A stretch of 7,186 nt of DNA from NCBI GenBank assembly GCA_039799445.1, contig JBDLSO010000037.1:1-7186 (forward strand), read 5' to 3'. How positions within the stretch are numbered: the first letter of the stretch is position 1; each line of letters opens with the position of its first letter. The notes under the pieces were generated by a model. That model was not told the DNA's origin. It worked only from the letters and a program-made list of their open reading frames with translations, and searched no databases. Below, one piece after another: positions 1-5,650 of the stretch. This stretch comes from JBDLSO01 sp039799445 (GTDB taxonomy: Bacteria > Patescibacteriota > Minisyncoccia > Phycocordibacterales > UBA5272). Made by a program: the position numbers and the translations under genes.

Positions 1-885
1 GAACAAGGTCCGCATCCATATATCGCAAGACATATTGTATTCCTCGATCAAGAAAATGCTCTTTCACTAGTACAACTTGAAATAGCAAATGCTCTAAAAG
101 ACAAAAAAGAAAAACTGATTATTGTATTGGACAAAAGTGAGAAAATCTCGACAGAGATAGCAGATCTTGTGTATCAGTTTGTAGGTAAAGGGGGTGAGAT
201 ACTGTCCTTTAGCGAGTTATATGAAAGTGTCTTTGACAAAATACCAGAAAGTAATCTACATAAAGAATCAATTATTTCGTATATGTATAGCCGCAATAAA
301 GGGTATGATTCTCTCAAAAGAATGATAGACATTTGTATTGCAGCACCTTTGTGGAGTATTTCGCTCGTGCTATATCCGTTTATATATCTTGCAATCAAAA
401 TGCAGGACAGAGGACCTGTGTTCTTCGTACATGACCGCATAGGTAGAGGAGGAAAGAAAATACGACTGTATAAGTTTCGCTCAATGAACAGGTCCGATAC
501 AAGTGCTACTTGGGTAAAGGACAAAGATAATACAAATAAGGTTACTCGACTTGGATATTTTTTGCGTAAGACACGTATTGATGAATTGCCACAATTATGG
601 AATGTATTGCGTGGTGACATTTCGCTTGTGGGTCCTAGACCAGATGTCTGGGCATTTGGCGAAAAACTAAACTCTCAAATACCATTTTACTCTGTAAGAT
701 ATGTAGCAACACCGGGACTCTCTGGTTGGGCTCAGACACATATGGACACACCACCCCAAACAGTAGAAGAGACAAAAGAAAGACTTTTATATGACCTGTA
801 TTATATAAAGTATCGCTCACTTTTCCTAGATATACTCATCGCACTCAAAACAATCAAAACGCTACTTTCAAGGCAAGGGATGTAA
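1..885 (+). CDS. Polyprenyl-phosphate sugar-1-phosphate transferase (bacterial sugar transferase family), 5'-partial
   Basis: Membrane enzyme expected to transfer a sugar-1-phosphate from a nucleotide sugar to a polyprenyl-phosphate carrier, the first step in building a surface glycan. Numbering codons from base 1, hydrophobic residues 109-132 form the membrane or re-entrant helix, with a proline at 126. The family motifs follow in order: DRIGRGGK (145-152), YKFRSM (157-162), RIDELPQLWNVLRGD with the catalytic Asp-Glu pair at 194-195, LVGPRP (209-214) and PGLSGWAQ (238-245). The TTG at 127 is not the start: the frame stays open to base 1, and codons 1-100 resemble the end of the Rossmann-like regulatory domain of long WcaJ/WbaP-type enzymes (FSELYESVFDKIP). 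At least 294 residues are visible; the missing N-terminus probably carries more membrane helices. The gene ends with ATG-TAA, right before a long hairpin. Sugar specificity cannot be read from the sequence. Confidence 0.93.
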   Translation, partial: EQGPHPYIARHIVFLDQENALSLVQLEIANALKDKKEKLIIVLDKSEKISTEIADLVYQFVGKGGEILSFSELYESVFDKIPESNLHKESIISYMYSRNKGYDSLKRMIDICIAAPLWSISLVLYPFIYLAIKMQDRGPVFFVHDRIGRGGKKIRLYKFRSMNRSDTSATWVKDKDNTNKVTRLGYFLRKTRIDELPQLWNVLRGDISLVGPRPDVWAFGEKLNSQIPFYSVRYVATPGLSGWAQTHMDTPPQTVEETKERLLYDLYYIKYRSLFLDILIALKTIKTLLSRQGM

Positions 886-886
886 A

Positions 887-955
887 GCTATCTCATAAGA
901 GACAAAGATAAAAGACATATATTATATGTCTTTTATCTTTGTCTCTTAGAGAAGC
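887..955 (+). terminator. Long near-perfect hairpin just after the sugar transferase stop; possible terminator or processing site
   Basis: Bases 896-921 and 923-948 are exact reverse complements (26 pairs around one central base). The pairing continues outward, past single unpaired A bases at 895 and 890, with TCTC/GAGA (891-894 with 949-952) and GCT/AGC (887-889 with 953-955), giving about 33 pairs. It begins two bases after the TAA. There is no U-run after the stem, so this is not a textbook intrinsic terminator. The 3' arm is pyrimidine-rich. A role as 3' end protector, RNase III substrate or transcription block is inferred from position; the structure itself is directly visible. Confidence 0.5.
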
Positions 956-1003
956 AGGTGTTTATACGTAGAGAATATTTTAGAGTATGAAAATATAGAA
1001 AAG

Positions 1004-1030
1004 CGTGGCGCAGGCTTTGCCCGCGCCGCG
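1004..1030. repeat. Isolated GC-rich hairpin in AT-rich spacer (REP-like)
   Basis: GGCGC (1007-1011) pairs with GCGCC (1023-1027) and GGC (1013-1015) with GCC (1019-1021). They are separated by one A/C mismatch and close on a TTT loop; outer pairs reach 1004 and 1030. Its composition stands out sharply from the surrounding AT-rich DNA. On the - strand the stem is followed by CTTTTCTATATTTT, giving a terminator-like look, but no - strand gene leads into it. It may be a dispersed palindromic repeat; this window has only one copy. Confidence 0.45.
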
Positions 1031-1165
1031 AGATAAAGAGTTGTATTTCGAATCAAAACAATGAGCTGTTAAGCTTGCTACTGTTTGAATTTAGAATCAC
1101 AAAATCGATTTTGATAACAAAAAACTAAAAACTCAAAACTACTTACTTTAAACTACCCAAAAGCG

Positions 1166-1194
1166 TTGACTTCTGGCTTTTAATTTGCTATTAT
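1166..1194 (+). promoter_or_regulatory. Promoter for tuf (sigma-70 type, extended -10)
   Basis: TTGACT (1166-1171, five of six to consensus) is followed by a 17-base spacer and TATTAT (1189-1194, five of six). TGC directly precedes the -10 box, forming an extended -10. Short A-tracts lie just upstream of the -35 box. Predicted transcription start is near 1200-1202, leaving a leader of about 97 bases before tuf. This is the best promoter match in the window and closely resembles the one before rpsS. Confidence 0.8.
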
Positions 1195-1195
1195 G

Positions 1196-1228
1196 GGCGA
1201 CATACCGCTTATGGCGTTGTTTTTGTTT
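1196..1228 (+). promoter_or_regulatory. Hairpin with T-rich tail at the 5' end of the tuf leader
   Basis: CATA (1201-1204) pairs with TATG (1210-1213) around loop CCGCT. Past an A/G mismatch, CG (1198-1199) pairs with CG (1215-1216), with two possible G-T pairs outside. The tail from 1217 is TTGTTTTTGTTT. It looks like a weak terminator, but it starts at or slightly before the predicted transcript start, which argues against true attenuation. A 5'-end stabilising hairpin is an alternative. Confidence 0.3.
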
Positions 1229-1297
1229 ATTAGAAAATTAATTTATTTTGCAAAGTATTTTTGTCCGAGGTAGGTAAAAAGAAATGCTACACATATT

Positions 1298-2491
1298 ATG
1301 GCAGTAGAAGCTTTCAATCGTGAAAAACCTCACGTAAACGTAGGTACAATTGGACACGTAGACCACGGTAAGACTACTCTTACCGCTGCGATCCTCAATG
1401 TGCTCAATCTTGCTGGTAACACAGTAAAGATGAAAGATATTAGTCAAATTGACTCAGCACCAGAAGAGAAGGCGCGTGGTATCACTATCAACATTTCTCA
1501 CAATGAGTACGAGTCTGCAACACGTCACTATGCGCATATCGACGCGCCAGGTCACGCGGACTATATCAAAAACATGATCACTGGTGCGGCACAAATGGAC
1601 GGTGCGATTCTAGTAGTAGCAGCAACTGACGGTTGTATGCCACAGACAAAAGAGCATATCCTTCTTGCAAAACAAGTAGGTGTTCCAAAAATGCTTGTGT
1701 TCCTCAACAAATGTGACATGGTGGATGACAAAGATATGATCGAACTTGTAGAAGCTGAGATCCGTGAGGAACTTGGTAAACAAAACTTCGATGAGAACTG
1801 TCCTGTGATTCATGGTTCAGGTCTCAAAGGTCTTGAAGCAACATCAATGGACGATCCATGGGCTCAAAAAATCATGGAACTTCTTAACGCTCTTGACACA
1901 TACTTCCCACTACCAGAGCGTGATCTCGACAAACCATTCCTTATGCCAGTAGAAGACGTATTCTCTATTGAAGGACGTGGAACAGTGGTAACAGGACGTA
2001 TCGAGCGTGGAGTTATCAAAGTAGGAGATGAAATTGAAATCGTTGGTCTCAAAGATACAATGAAGACAACTGTGACTGGTATTGAAATGTTCAATAAGTC
2101 ACTAACACAAGGACAAGCTGGAGACAATGCAGGTATCCTCGTACGTGGTATCAAAAAAGAAGACATCACTCGTGGACAAGTACTTGCAAAAATCGGTTCA
2201 GTAAAACCACATACAAAATTTGAATGTGAGATTTATGTTCTTAAAAAAGAAGAAGGTGGTCGTCACACTCCATTTATGAATGGTTACAAACCTCAATTCT
2301 ACGTACGTACAACGGACGTGACAGGTGAAGTAACACTTCCAGAAGGAGTACAAATGGTTATGCCAGGTGATAATACTAAGTTTACTGTAACACTCGTTTC
2401 TCCTATTGCTCTTGAAGAACAAGGACGATTCGCAATCCGTGAAGGAGGTAAAACAGTAGGTGCAGGTATCGTTACTAAAATCATTGAGTAG
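1298..2491 (+). CDS. tuf: Elongation factor Tu (EF-Tu)
   Basis: GTPase that carries aminoacyl-tRNA to the ribosomal A site in the cytoplasm. It is full length at 397 residues (E. coli has 393-394). The G domain shows the P-loop GHVDHGKT (19-26), switch I RGITIN (60-65), DAPGH (82-86) with the catalytic histidine at 86, NKCD (137-140), and the fifth GTPase motif as SGL (174-176). Domains 2 and 3 follow, including [16 protein letters not shown] and the C-terminal [10 protein letters not shown]. Two variants are notable: DAPGH where most bacterial EF-Tu has DCPGH, and SGL where SAL is usual. The ATG at 1298 gives the canonical N-terminus; no good Shine-Dalgarno is correctly spaced (GAGG at 1267-1270 is too far). 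It has its own promoter and lies upstream of rpsJ, as in the str-S10 arrangement, but fusA is not adjacent. Confidence 0.98.
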   Translation: MAVEAFNREKPHVNVGTIGHVDHGKTTLTAAILNVLNLAGNTVKMKDISQIDSAPEEKARGITINISHNEYESATRHYAHIDAPGHADYIKNMITGAAQMDGAILVVAATDGCMPQTKEHILLAKQVGVPKMLVFLNKCDMVDDKDMIELVEAEIREELGKQNFDENCPVIHGSGLKGLEATSMDDPWAQKIMELLNALDTYFPLPERDLDKPFLMPVEDVFSIEGRGTVVTGRIERGVIKVGDEIEIVGLKDTMKTTVTGIEMFNKSLTQGQAGDNAGILVRGIKKEDITRGQVLAKIGSVKPHTKFECEIYVLKKEEGGRHTPFMNGYKPQFYVRTTDVTGEVTLPEGVQMVMPGDNTKFTVTLVSPIALEEQGRFAIREGGKTVGAGIVTKIIE

Positions 2492-2536
2492 TCTTATCTT
2501 TCTGTTAGTTTTCCGACTTTCAGACCCTTGCTCTTT

Positions 2537-2890
2537 ATGACAACAACAAAAACAAACAAAGCAAAAACTACCAAAGAAAATGAAGTACCGAGACTACGTA
2601 TACGAGTGAGAGCCTATGAATCAAAAGTATTAGATGCATCAGTAAAACAAATCATTGATACTGCACGCAGATACGATGCTCAAATCCAAGGCCCGATTCC
2701 ACTTCCAACTGAAATCAAAAAGTACACCGTTAACCGAGCGTCGTTTGTCTACAAAGATGCGCGTGAGCAATTTGAAATGCGGATTCACAAACGTTTGATT
2801 GATATCATTTCACCAAACCAAAAGACGATTGAAGCATTGACCAATCTCTCACTACCCTCTGGAGTGGATATTGATGTAAAGATGAAATAA
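2537..2890 (+). CDS. rpsJ: 30S ribosomal protein S10
   Basis: Small-subunit head protein and, as NusE, a transcription antitermination partner of NusB in well-studied bacteria. The ATG at 2537 gives 117 residues; a TTG nine bases upstream is in frame but less likely. Core motifs are RLRIRVRAYE (19-28), GPIPLPT (52-58), KDAREQFEMR (73-82) and a C-terminal GVDIDVKMK. E. coli S10 has 103 residues. The extra length is a Lys/Thr-rich N-terminal tail of about 15 residues that is probably disordered. It lies 45 bases after tuf, probably in the same transcript. The bases before the start are pyrimidine-rich with no Shine-Dalgarno. A weak stem (2501-2504 with 2521-2524, and AGT/ACT inside) sits in the gap. 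Confidence 0.97.
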   Translation: MTTTKTNKAKTTKENEVPRLRIRVRAYESKVLDASVKQIIDTARRYDAQIQGPIPLPTEIKKYTVNRASFVYKDAREQFEMRIHKRLIDIISPNQKTIEALTNLSLPSGVDIDVKMK

Positions 2891-3056
2891 TATCACATAG
2901 TAAGTATTGTGCACATCGCTTTACTTATAAAATACAATATATATTTCTTTCTCAACTCTTCCGATATATTTTCTACAAAAAATATGTCGGAAGCGATTGG
3001 GGAACAGAAGTGTAGTTCCCTTACAATTATTAAATAGGTTAGACATATAGAAAGAC
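2891..3056 (+). promoter_or_regulatory. Structured 166-base leader upstream of rplC
   Basis: This is the longest gap inside the operon. Three inverted repeats are visible. A weak one pairs TAAGTA (2901-2906) with TACTTA (2922-2927). A strong one of 15 pairs, including one G-T, joins 2958-2972 to 2979-2993 around loop CTACAA. The third pairs GGGAAC (3000-3005) with GTTCCC (3015-3020). No U-run follows, so termination is not obvious. In other bacteria S10 operons are controlled by r-protein binding (L4 in E. coli) to an mRNA leader; a similar role here is inferred only from position and structure. No convincing promoter was found. Confidence 0.4.
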
Positions 3057-3677
3057 ATGAAATTTATTCTTGCTACAAAATCGTCTATGACCCAATTCTT
3101 CGATGCAGCTGGAAAAGTTACTCCTGTAACAATTCTAGAAGTAGCACCAAGTACGGTCACACGAATCAAAACAAAAGCAACCGACGGCTATGCCGCGGTT
3201 CAAGTGGGATATGGAGTACAAGATGAGAAACGCATTTCTAAATCAGTAAAAGGGCAAGTGAGTGATCTCGGATTCTTCCGAACACTCAAAGAGTTCCGCG
3301 TTACTGAAGAAGAAGCTTCTCACTACACTTCGGGTTCACTTATTACCGTATCAGATTTTGCGGCTGGAGATACTATCTCAATCAGTGGTACTTCAAAAGG
3401 AAAAGGATTCCAAGGTGTTGTAAAACGCCACGGATTCAAAGGGGGGTGGGGAGGTCACGGACAAAAGCATTCACACAGAGAACCAGGTTCAATCGGTGGT
3501 GGAGGACGTGCTGGAGGACGTGTGGTAAAAGGTATGAAGATGGCGGGTCGAATGGGTACAGATCGTATCACTGTCAAAGGACTACAAGTCGTAGCAGTAG
3601 ATGCAACAAATAATATCATCCTAGTGAAAGGAGCAGTACCAGGTGTACGAGGCGGACTTCTCGAAATAAAAGGATAA
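3057..3677 (+). CDS. rplC: 50S ribosomal protein L3
   Basis: Early-assembling large-subunit protein whose long loop reaches toward the peptidyl transferase centre. It has 206 residues (E. coli 209). Visible landmarks are VTPVTILEV (21-29), the signature GTSKGKGFQGVVKR (111-124), HSHREPGSIG (138-147), KGMKMAGRMG (158-167) and the closing LVKGAVPG (189-196). The loop tip reads GGGGRAGGR (147-155) and lacks the glutamine that PrmB methylates in E. coli L3 (Gln150). The ATG at 3057 fits the family N-terminus. Only a weak AGAAAG precedes it. It ends seven bases before rplD, indicating tight co-transcription. Confidence 0.97.
   Translation: MKFILATKSSMTQFFDAAGKVTPVTILEVAPSTVTRIKTKATDGYAAVQVGYGVQDEKRISKSVKGQVSDLGFFRTLKEFRVTEEEASHYTSGSLITVSDFAAGDTISISGTSKGKGFQGVVKRHGFKGGWGGHGQKHSHREPGSIGGGGRAGGRVVKGMKMAGRMGTDRITVKGLQVVAVDATNNIILVKGAVPGVRGGLLEIKG
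3670..3674 (+). promoter_or_regulatory. Shine-Dalgarno AAGGA for rplD
   Basis: AAGGA lies ten bases before the rplD ATG, inside the last codons of rplC. It is the only clear Shine-Dalgarno among the ten start sites in this window and suggests coupled translation of L3 and L4. Confidence 0.55.
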
Positions 3678-3684
3678 CAAATAT

Positions 3685-4347
3685 ATGGAAGCTAAAGTTT
3701 ATAATCAAAAAGGAAAAGAAGTAGAAAGTATCAAACTTCCAGAAGAACTCTTCGGACTACCATGGAATGCCGACCTTGTTCACCAAGTGATCACAGGTAT
3801 GCAGTCAAACAAACGTGCTGGTACTGCAGATACAAAAGGGCGAGCAGAAGTAAACGGTGGAGGACGTAAACCATATCAACAAAAAGGTACTGGTCGCGCT
3901 CGTCATGGTAGTACACGCTCACCAATATGGAAAGGTGGTGGAGTTACTCACGGTCCACTTGCAGAGAAAAATTACAAAAAGAAAATCAATTCAAAGATGA
4001 AAGCGAAAGCTCTTCTGACTATACTGTCTTCAAAATATAAAGATGGAAAAATTCTATTTGTGGATTCTATCACACTCACTGATACCAAAACGAAAGATGC
4101 AGCAGAAGTAGTAAAAGCTCTCTCATCTGTACCAACATTCGGACATCTCACATACAAAAAGAAAAACAATGTGACATTATTCTCAGCAGAGAAAAATGAT
4201 ACAACAAGACTTTCATTTAGAAATCTTGAACACATTGCACTCGAAATGGTTTCTCAAATGAACCCAATCGACATTGCAAACTCACGATATATTATTATCG
4301 AAAATCCAAAAGGAGCGATAGAGATCCTTTCAAAAAAAATCTCATAA
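3685..4347 (+). CDS. rplD: 50S ribosomal protein L4
   Basis: Large-subunit protein with a globular domain and a basic loop that lines the exit tunnel near the constriction. In E. coli it also represses the S10 operon. It has 220 residues (E. coli 201). Landmarks are LVHQVI (31-36), the tunnel loop with KPYQQKGTGRARHGS (62-76) and SPIWKGGGV (79-87), then the C-terminal domain with TKDAAEVVKAL. The tunnel-loop lysines and the GTGRAR motif, where macrolide resistance changes occur in other bacteria, are intact. Residues 150-185 (VPTFGHLTYKKKNN and after) are less conserved. It starts seven bases after rplC with a good Shine-Dalgarno. The 35-base gap to rplW contains a perfect palindrome ACTGTTAACAGT (4356-4367). 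Confidence 0.97.
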   Translation: MEAKVYNQKGKEVESIKLPEELFGLPWNADLVHQVITGMQSNKRAGTADTKGRAEVNGGGRKPYQQKGTGRARHGSTRSPIWKGGGVTHGPLAEKNYKKKINSKMKAKALLTILSSKYKDGKILFVDSITLTDTKTKDAAEVVKALSSVPTFGHLTYKKKNNVTLFSAEKNDTTRLSFRNLEHIALEMVSQMNPIDIANSRYIIIENPKGAIEILSKKIS

Positions 4348-4382
4348 TACATTTAACTGTTAACAGTACTTAATTAAAAGTC

Positions 4383-4700
4383 ATGGCTACAAAAAAAACA
4401 ACACAGGCAGCTGATACAGAAGGAAAGAAAGTTCCTCTCATTCAGAAAGTCCGCATCACAGAGAAAGCGGGTATCTTGAATGGTGCCATCAATGCATACA
4501 CATTCAATGTAGAAGGTAATGCAAACAAAACAGAACTCAAGAAACAAATTGAGCTCACTTACAAAGTAAAGCCACTGGCTATCAATGTAATGAATACACC
4601 CAAAAAGAAAGTATTCATTCGTGGTAAATGGGGAGTGAAAGGTGGCGGAAAAAAGGTCGTTGTGTTCCTAAAAAAAGGTGATAGTATCAACCTTGCATAA
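4383..4700 (+). CDS. rplW: 50S ribosomal protein L23
   Basis: Large-subunit protein at the tunnel exit, where trigger factor and SRP dock in bacteria. It has 105 residues (E. coli 100). A Lys/Thr-rich N-terminal extension of about 15 residues comes before the core. ITEKAG (25-30) supplies the glutamate at 27 that matches E. coli Glu18, the trigger factor contact. NKTELKKQIELTYKVK (48-63) is the usual helix, and the basic arm (NTPKKKVFIRGKWGVKGGGKK, 71-91) contacts 23S rRNA. The gene contains long A-runs (for example after the third codon and near 4672) but the frame is intact. It ends five bases before rplB, so the two are almost certainly co-translated. Only a weak AAAAG precedes its ATG. 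Confidence 0.95.
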   Translation: MATKKTTQAADTEGKKVPLIQKVRITEKAGILNGAINAYTFNVEGNANKTELKKQIELTYKVKPLAINVMNTPKKKVFIRGKWGVKGGGKKVVVFLKKGDSINLA

Positions 4701-4705
4701 TCCAT

Positions 4706-5548
4706 ATGAAGACATATAAACCAATAACACCATCAAGACGTAACATGGTGACGATAGAATACAAAAAATTCTTGACCACCAGTGAACCACACAAAGCCCT
4801 CACAACGGGTATGAAAAGAGGTACTGGACGAAATCACCATGGACGTATCACAACCAATCACAAAGGGGGTGGACACAAGCGCTCATTCCGTGAGATAGAC
4901 TTCAAGTTCAACAAACACGATGTACCAGCGAAGATCGAGACTGTAGAATACGATCCAAATCGTACCGCATTCATCTCTCTCGTTTGTTACAGAGACGGTG
5001 AACGAAGATACATACTTTCTCCTAAAAATGCAAAAGTAGGTGATGTGTTCGTAGTATCGAAAGACGCACCAGTGACTTTTGGAAACAGAACTGTACTTGC
5101 ACGTATTCCAGTTGGTACATTTATCTACAATGTAGAGCTCAAACCAGGTAGTGGAGCAAAGCTTGCTCGCTCAGCAGGTAACTTCATACAAGTAGTGGCA
5201 CATAGTGATGGGCAAACTTCACTTAAAATGCCTTCAACTGAAATTCGCAAAGTACAAGATACTTGTTTTGCAACTATTGGTGAGGCTTCAAATGGTGAGC
5301 ACAACTTGATCAATCATGGTAAAGCCGGAAGAAGTAGATGGCTCGGTATACGACCTACTGTACGTGGTACAGCCAAAAATCCAGTAGACCATCCATATGG
5401 AGGTGGAGAAGGAAAACAAGGACGTGGTACAAAGAGACCAAAGACTATGCACGGTAAAGTTACTGGAGGACGCAAGACCAGAACAACAAAGAAATACTCA
5501 AACAAAAATATTGTTTCTCGTCGTAAGACAAAACAAAATACCAAATAA
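4706..5548 (+). CDS. rplB: 50S ribosomal protein L2
   Basis: Large-subunit protein needed for subunit association and the peptidyl transferase centre. It has 280 residues (E. coli 273). The N-terminus (YKPITPSRRN), the GRNHHGRIT motif (41-49), HKGGGHKR (52-59), the central SH3-like barrel and the C-terminal NPVDHPYGGGEG (225-236) are all present. Numbering coincides with E. coli, so Asp228 and His229 are kept, while position 231, usually histidine in DHPHGGGEG, is tyrosine. The segment after it (KQGRGTKRPKTMHGKVTGGRKTR) is basic and follows a form different from E. coli. No Shine-Dalgarno precedes the ATG, which follows rplW by five bases. After its TAA no terminator is evident before the rpsS promoter. 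Confidence 0.98.
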   Translation: MKTYKPITPSRRNMVTIEYKKFLTTSEPHKALTTGMKRGTGRNHHGRITTNHKGGGHKRSFREIDFKFNKHDVPAKIETVEYDPNRTAFISLVCYRDGERRYILSPKNAKVGDVFVVSKDAPVTFGNRTVLARIPVGTFIYNVELKPGSGAKLARSAGNFIQVVAHSDGQTSLKMPSTEIRKVQDTCFATIGEASNGEHNLINHGKAGRSRWLGIRPTVRGTAKNPVDHPYGGGEGKQGRGTKRPKTMHGKVTGGRKTRTTKKYSNKNIVSRRKTKQNTK

Positions 5549-5580
5549 TTATTATTAACACACACAAATAAAAGAGTAGA

Positions 5581-5609
5581 TTGACTTTCACTTAAAAAAC
5601 TGCTAGTAT
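5581..5609 (+). promoter_or_regulatory. Internal promoter upstream of rpsS (extended -10)
   Basis: TTGACT (5581-5586) is followed by a 17-base spacer and TAGTAT (5604-5609), with TGC just upstream of the -10 box. The hexamer, spacing and TGC-TA.TAT arrangement match the tuf promoter. Predicted start is near 5615-5617, giving a leader of about 35 bases. Its presence after rplB suggests that rpsS and the following genes can be transcribed separately from the upstream half. Confidence 0.65.
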
Positions 5610-5615
5610 TAAGTG
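5589..5615. promoter_or_regulatory. Inverted repeat spanning the rpsS -10 box; candidate operator
   Basis: CACTTAA (5589-5595) and TTAAGTG (5609-5615) are exact reverse complements separated by 13 bases, with half-site centres 20 bases apart, close to two helical turns. The pair encloses the extended -10 element, a position where a dimeric repressor would block RNA polymerase. In a read-through transcript from upstream it could instead form a hairpin. The tuf promoter has no matching repeat. Function is inferred from geometry only, and a seven-base match in AT-rich DNA could be chance. Confidence 0.35.
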
Positions 5616-5618
5616 CAA

Positions 5619-5633
5619 AGAGCGAAAAGCTCT
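5619..5633 (+). promoter_or_regulatory. Small hairpin at the 5' end of the rpsS leader
   Basis: AGAGC (5619-5623) pairs with GCTCT (5629-5633) around loop GAAAA, starting only a few bases after the predicted transcript start. The following sequence, CCTTATTGTTT, is T-rich but has no continuous run. It may stabilise the 5' end; as a terminator it would be weak. Confidence 0.35.
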
Positions 5634-5650
5634 CCTTATTGTTTAGACAC

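Larger units (their letters stand above)
886..1297. other. 412-base non-coding spacer between sugar transferase and tuf
   Basis: No credible gene is seen on either strand. In order it holds a long hairpin (887-955), a GC-rich hairpin (1004-1030), a perfect 14-base palindrome CAAAATCGATTTTG (1100-1113), and a run of short A-tracts (about 1116-1158) that could act as a bent or UP-like element. The tuf promoter (1166-1194) and tuf leader follow. No tRNA-like cloverleaf was recognised. The rest is AT-rich and unremarkable. Confidence 0.8.

Noticed and set aside
127..129. TTG as the start of the sugar transferase
   Set aside because: The same frame is open back to base 1 and the upstream residues continue a plausible regulatory domain, so the gene is truncated by the window edge.
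2528..2530. TTG start for rpsJ
   Set aside because: An in-frame ATG lies nine bases downstream and is a better start codon; neither has a Shine-Dalgarno to decide otherwise.
2903..2945. Possible promoter in the rpsJ-rplC gap (TATAAA, TACAAT or TATATT boxes)
   Set aside because: No -35 hexamer lies at a proper distance from any of these boxes; AT-rich DNA yields such boxes by chance.
2921..3169. 82-residue reading frame on the - strand across the rpsJ-rplC gap
   Set aside because: It runs into rplC in antisense and has no recognisable domain or start signal; the gap is better explained by RNA structure.
4356..4367. Perfect palindrome ACTGTTAACAGT before rplW as an operator
   Set aside because: It lies inside a tight operon with no promoter beside it; 12-base palindromes like this occur by chance, so it is only mentioned under rplD.
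4386..4680. Long A-runs in rplW as programmed slippage sites
   Set aside because: The frame is intact and family-length, and A-runs are expected in Lys-rich proteins of an AT-rich genome; no alternative product is apparent.
5639..5641. TTG start for rpsS
   Set aside because: The ATG at 5651 gives the conserved S19 N-terminus; the extra residues M-F-R-H match nothing in the family.
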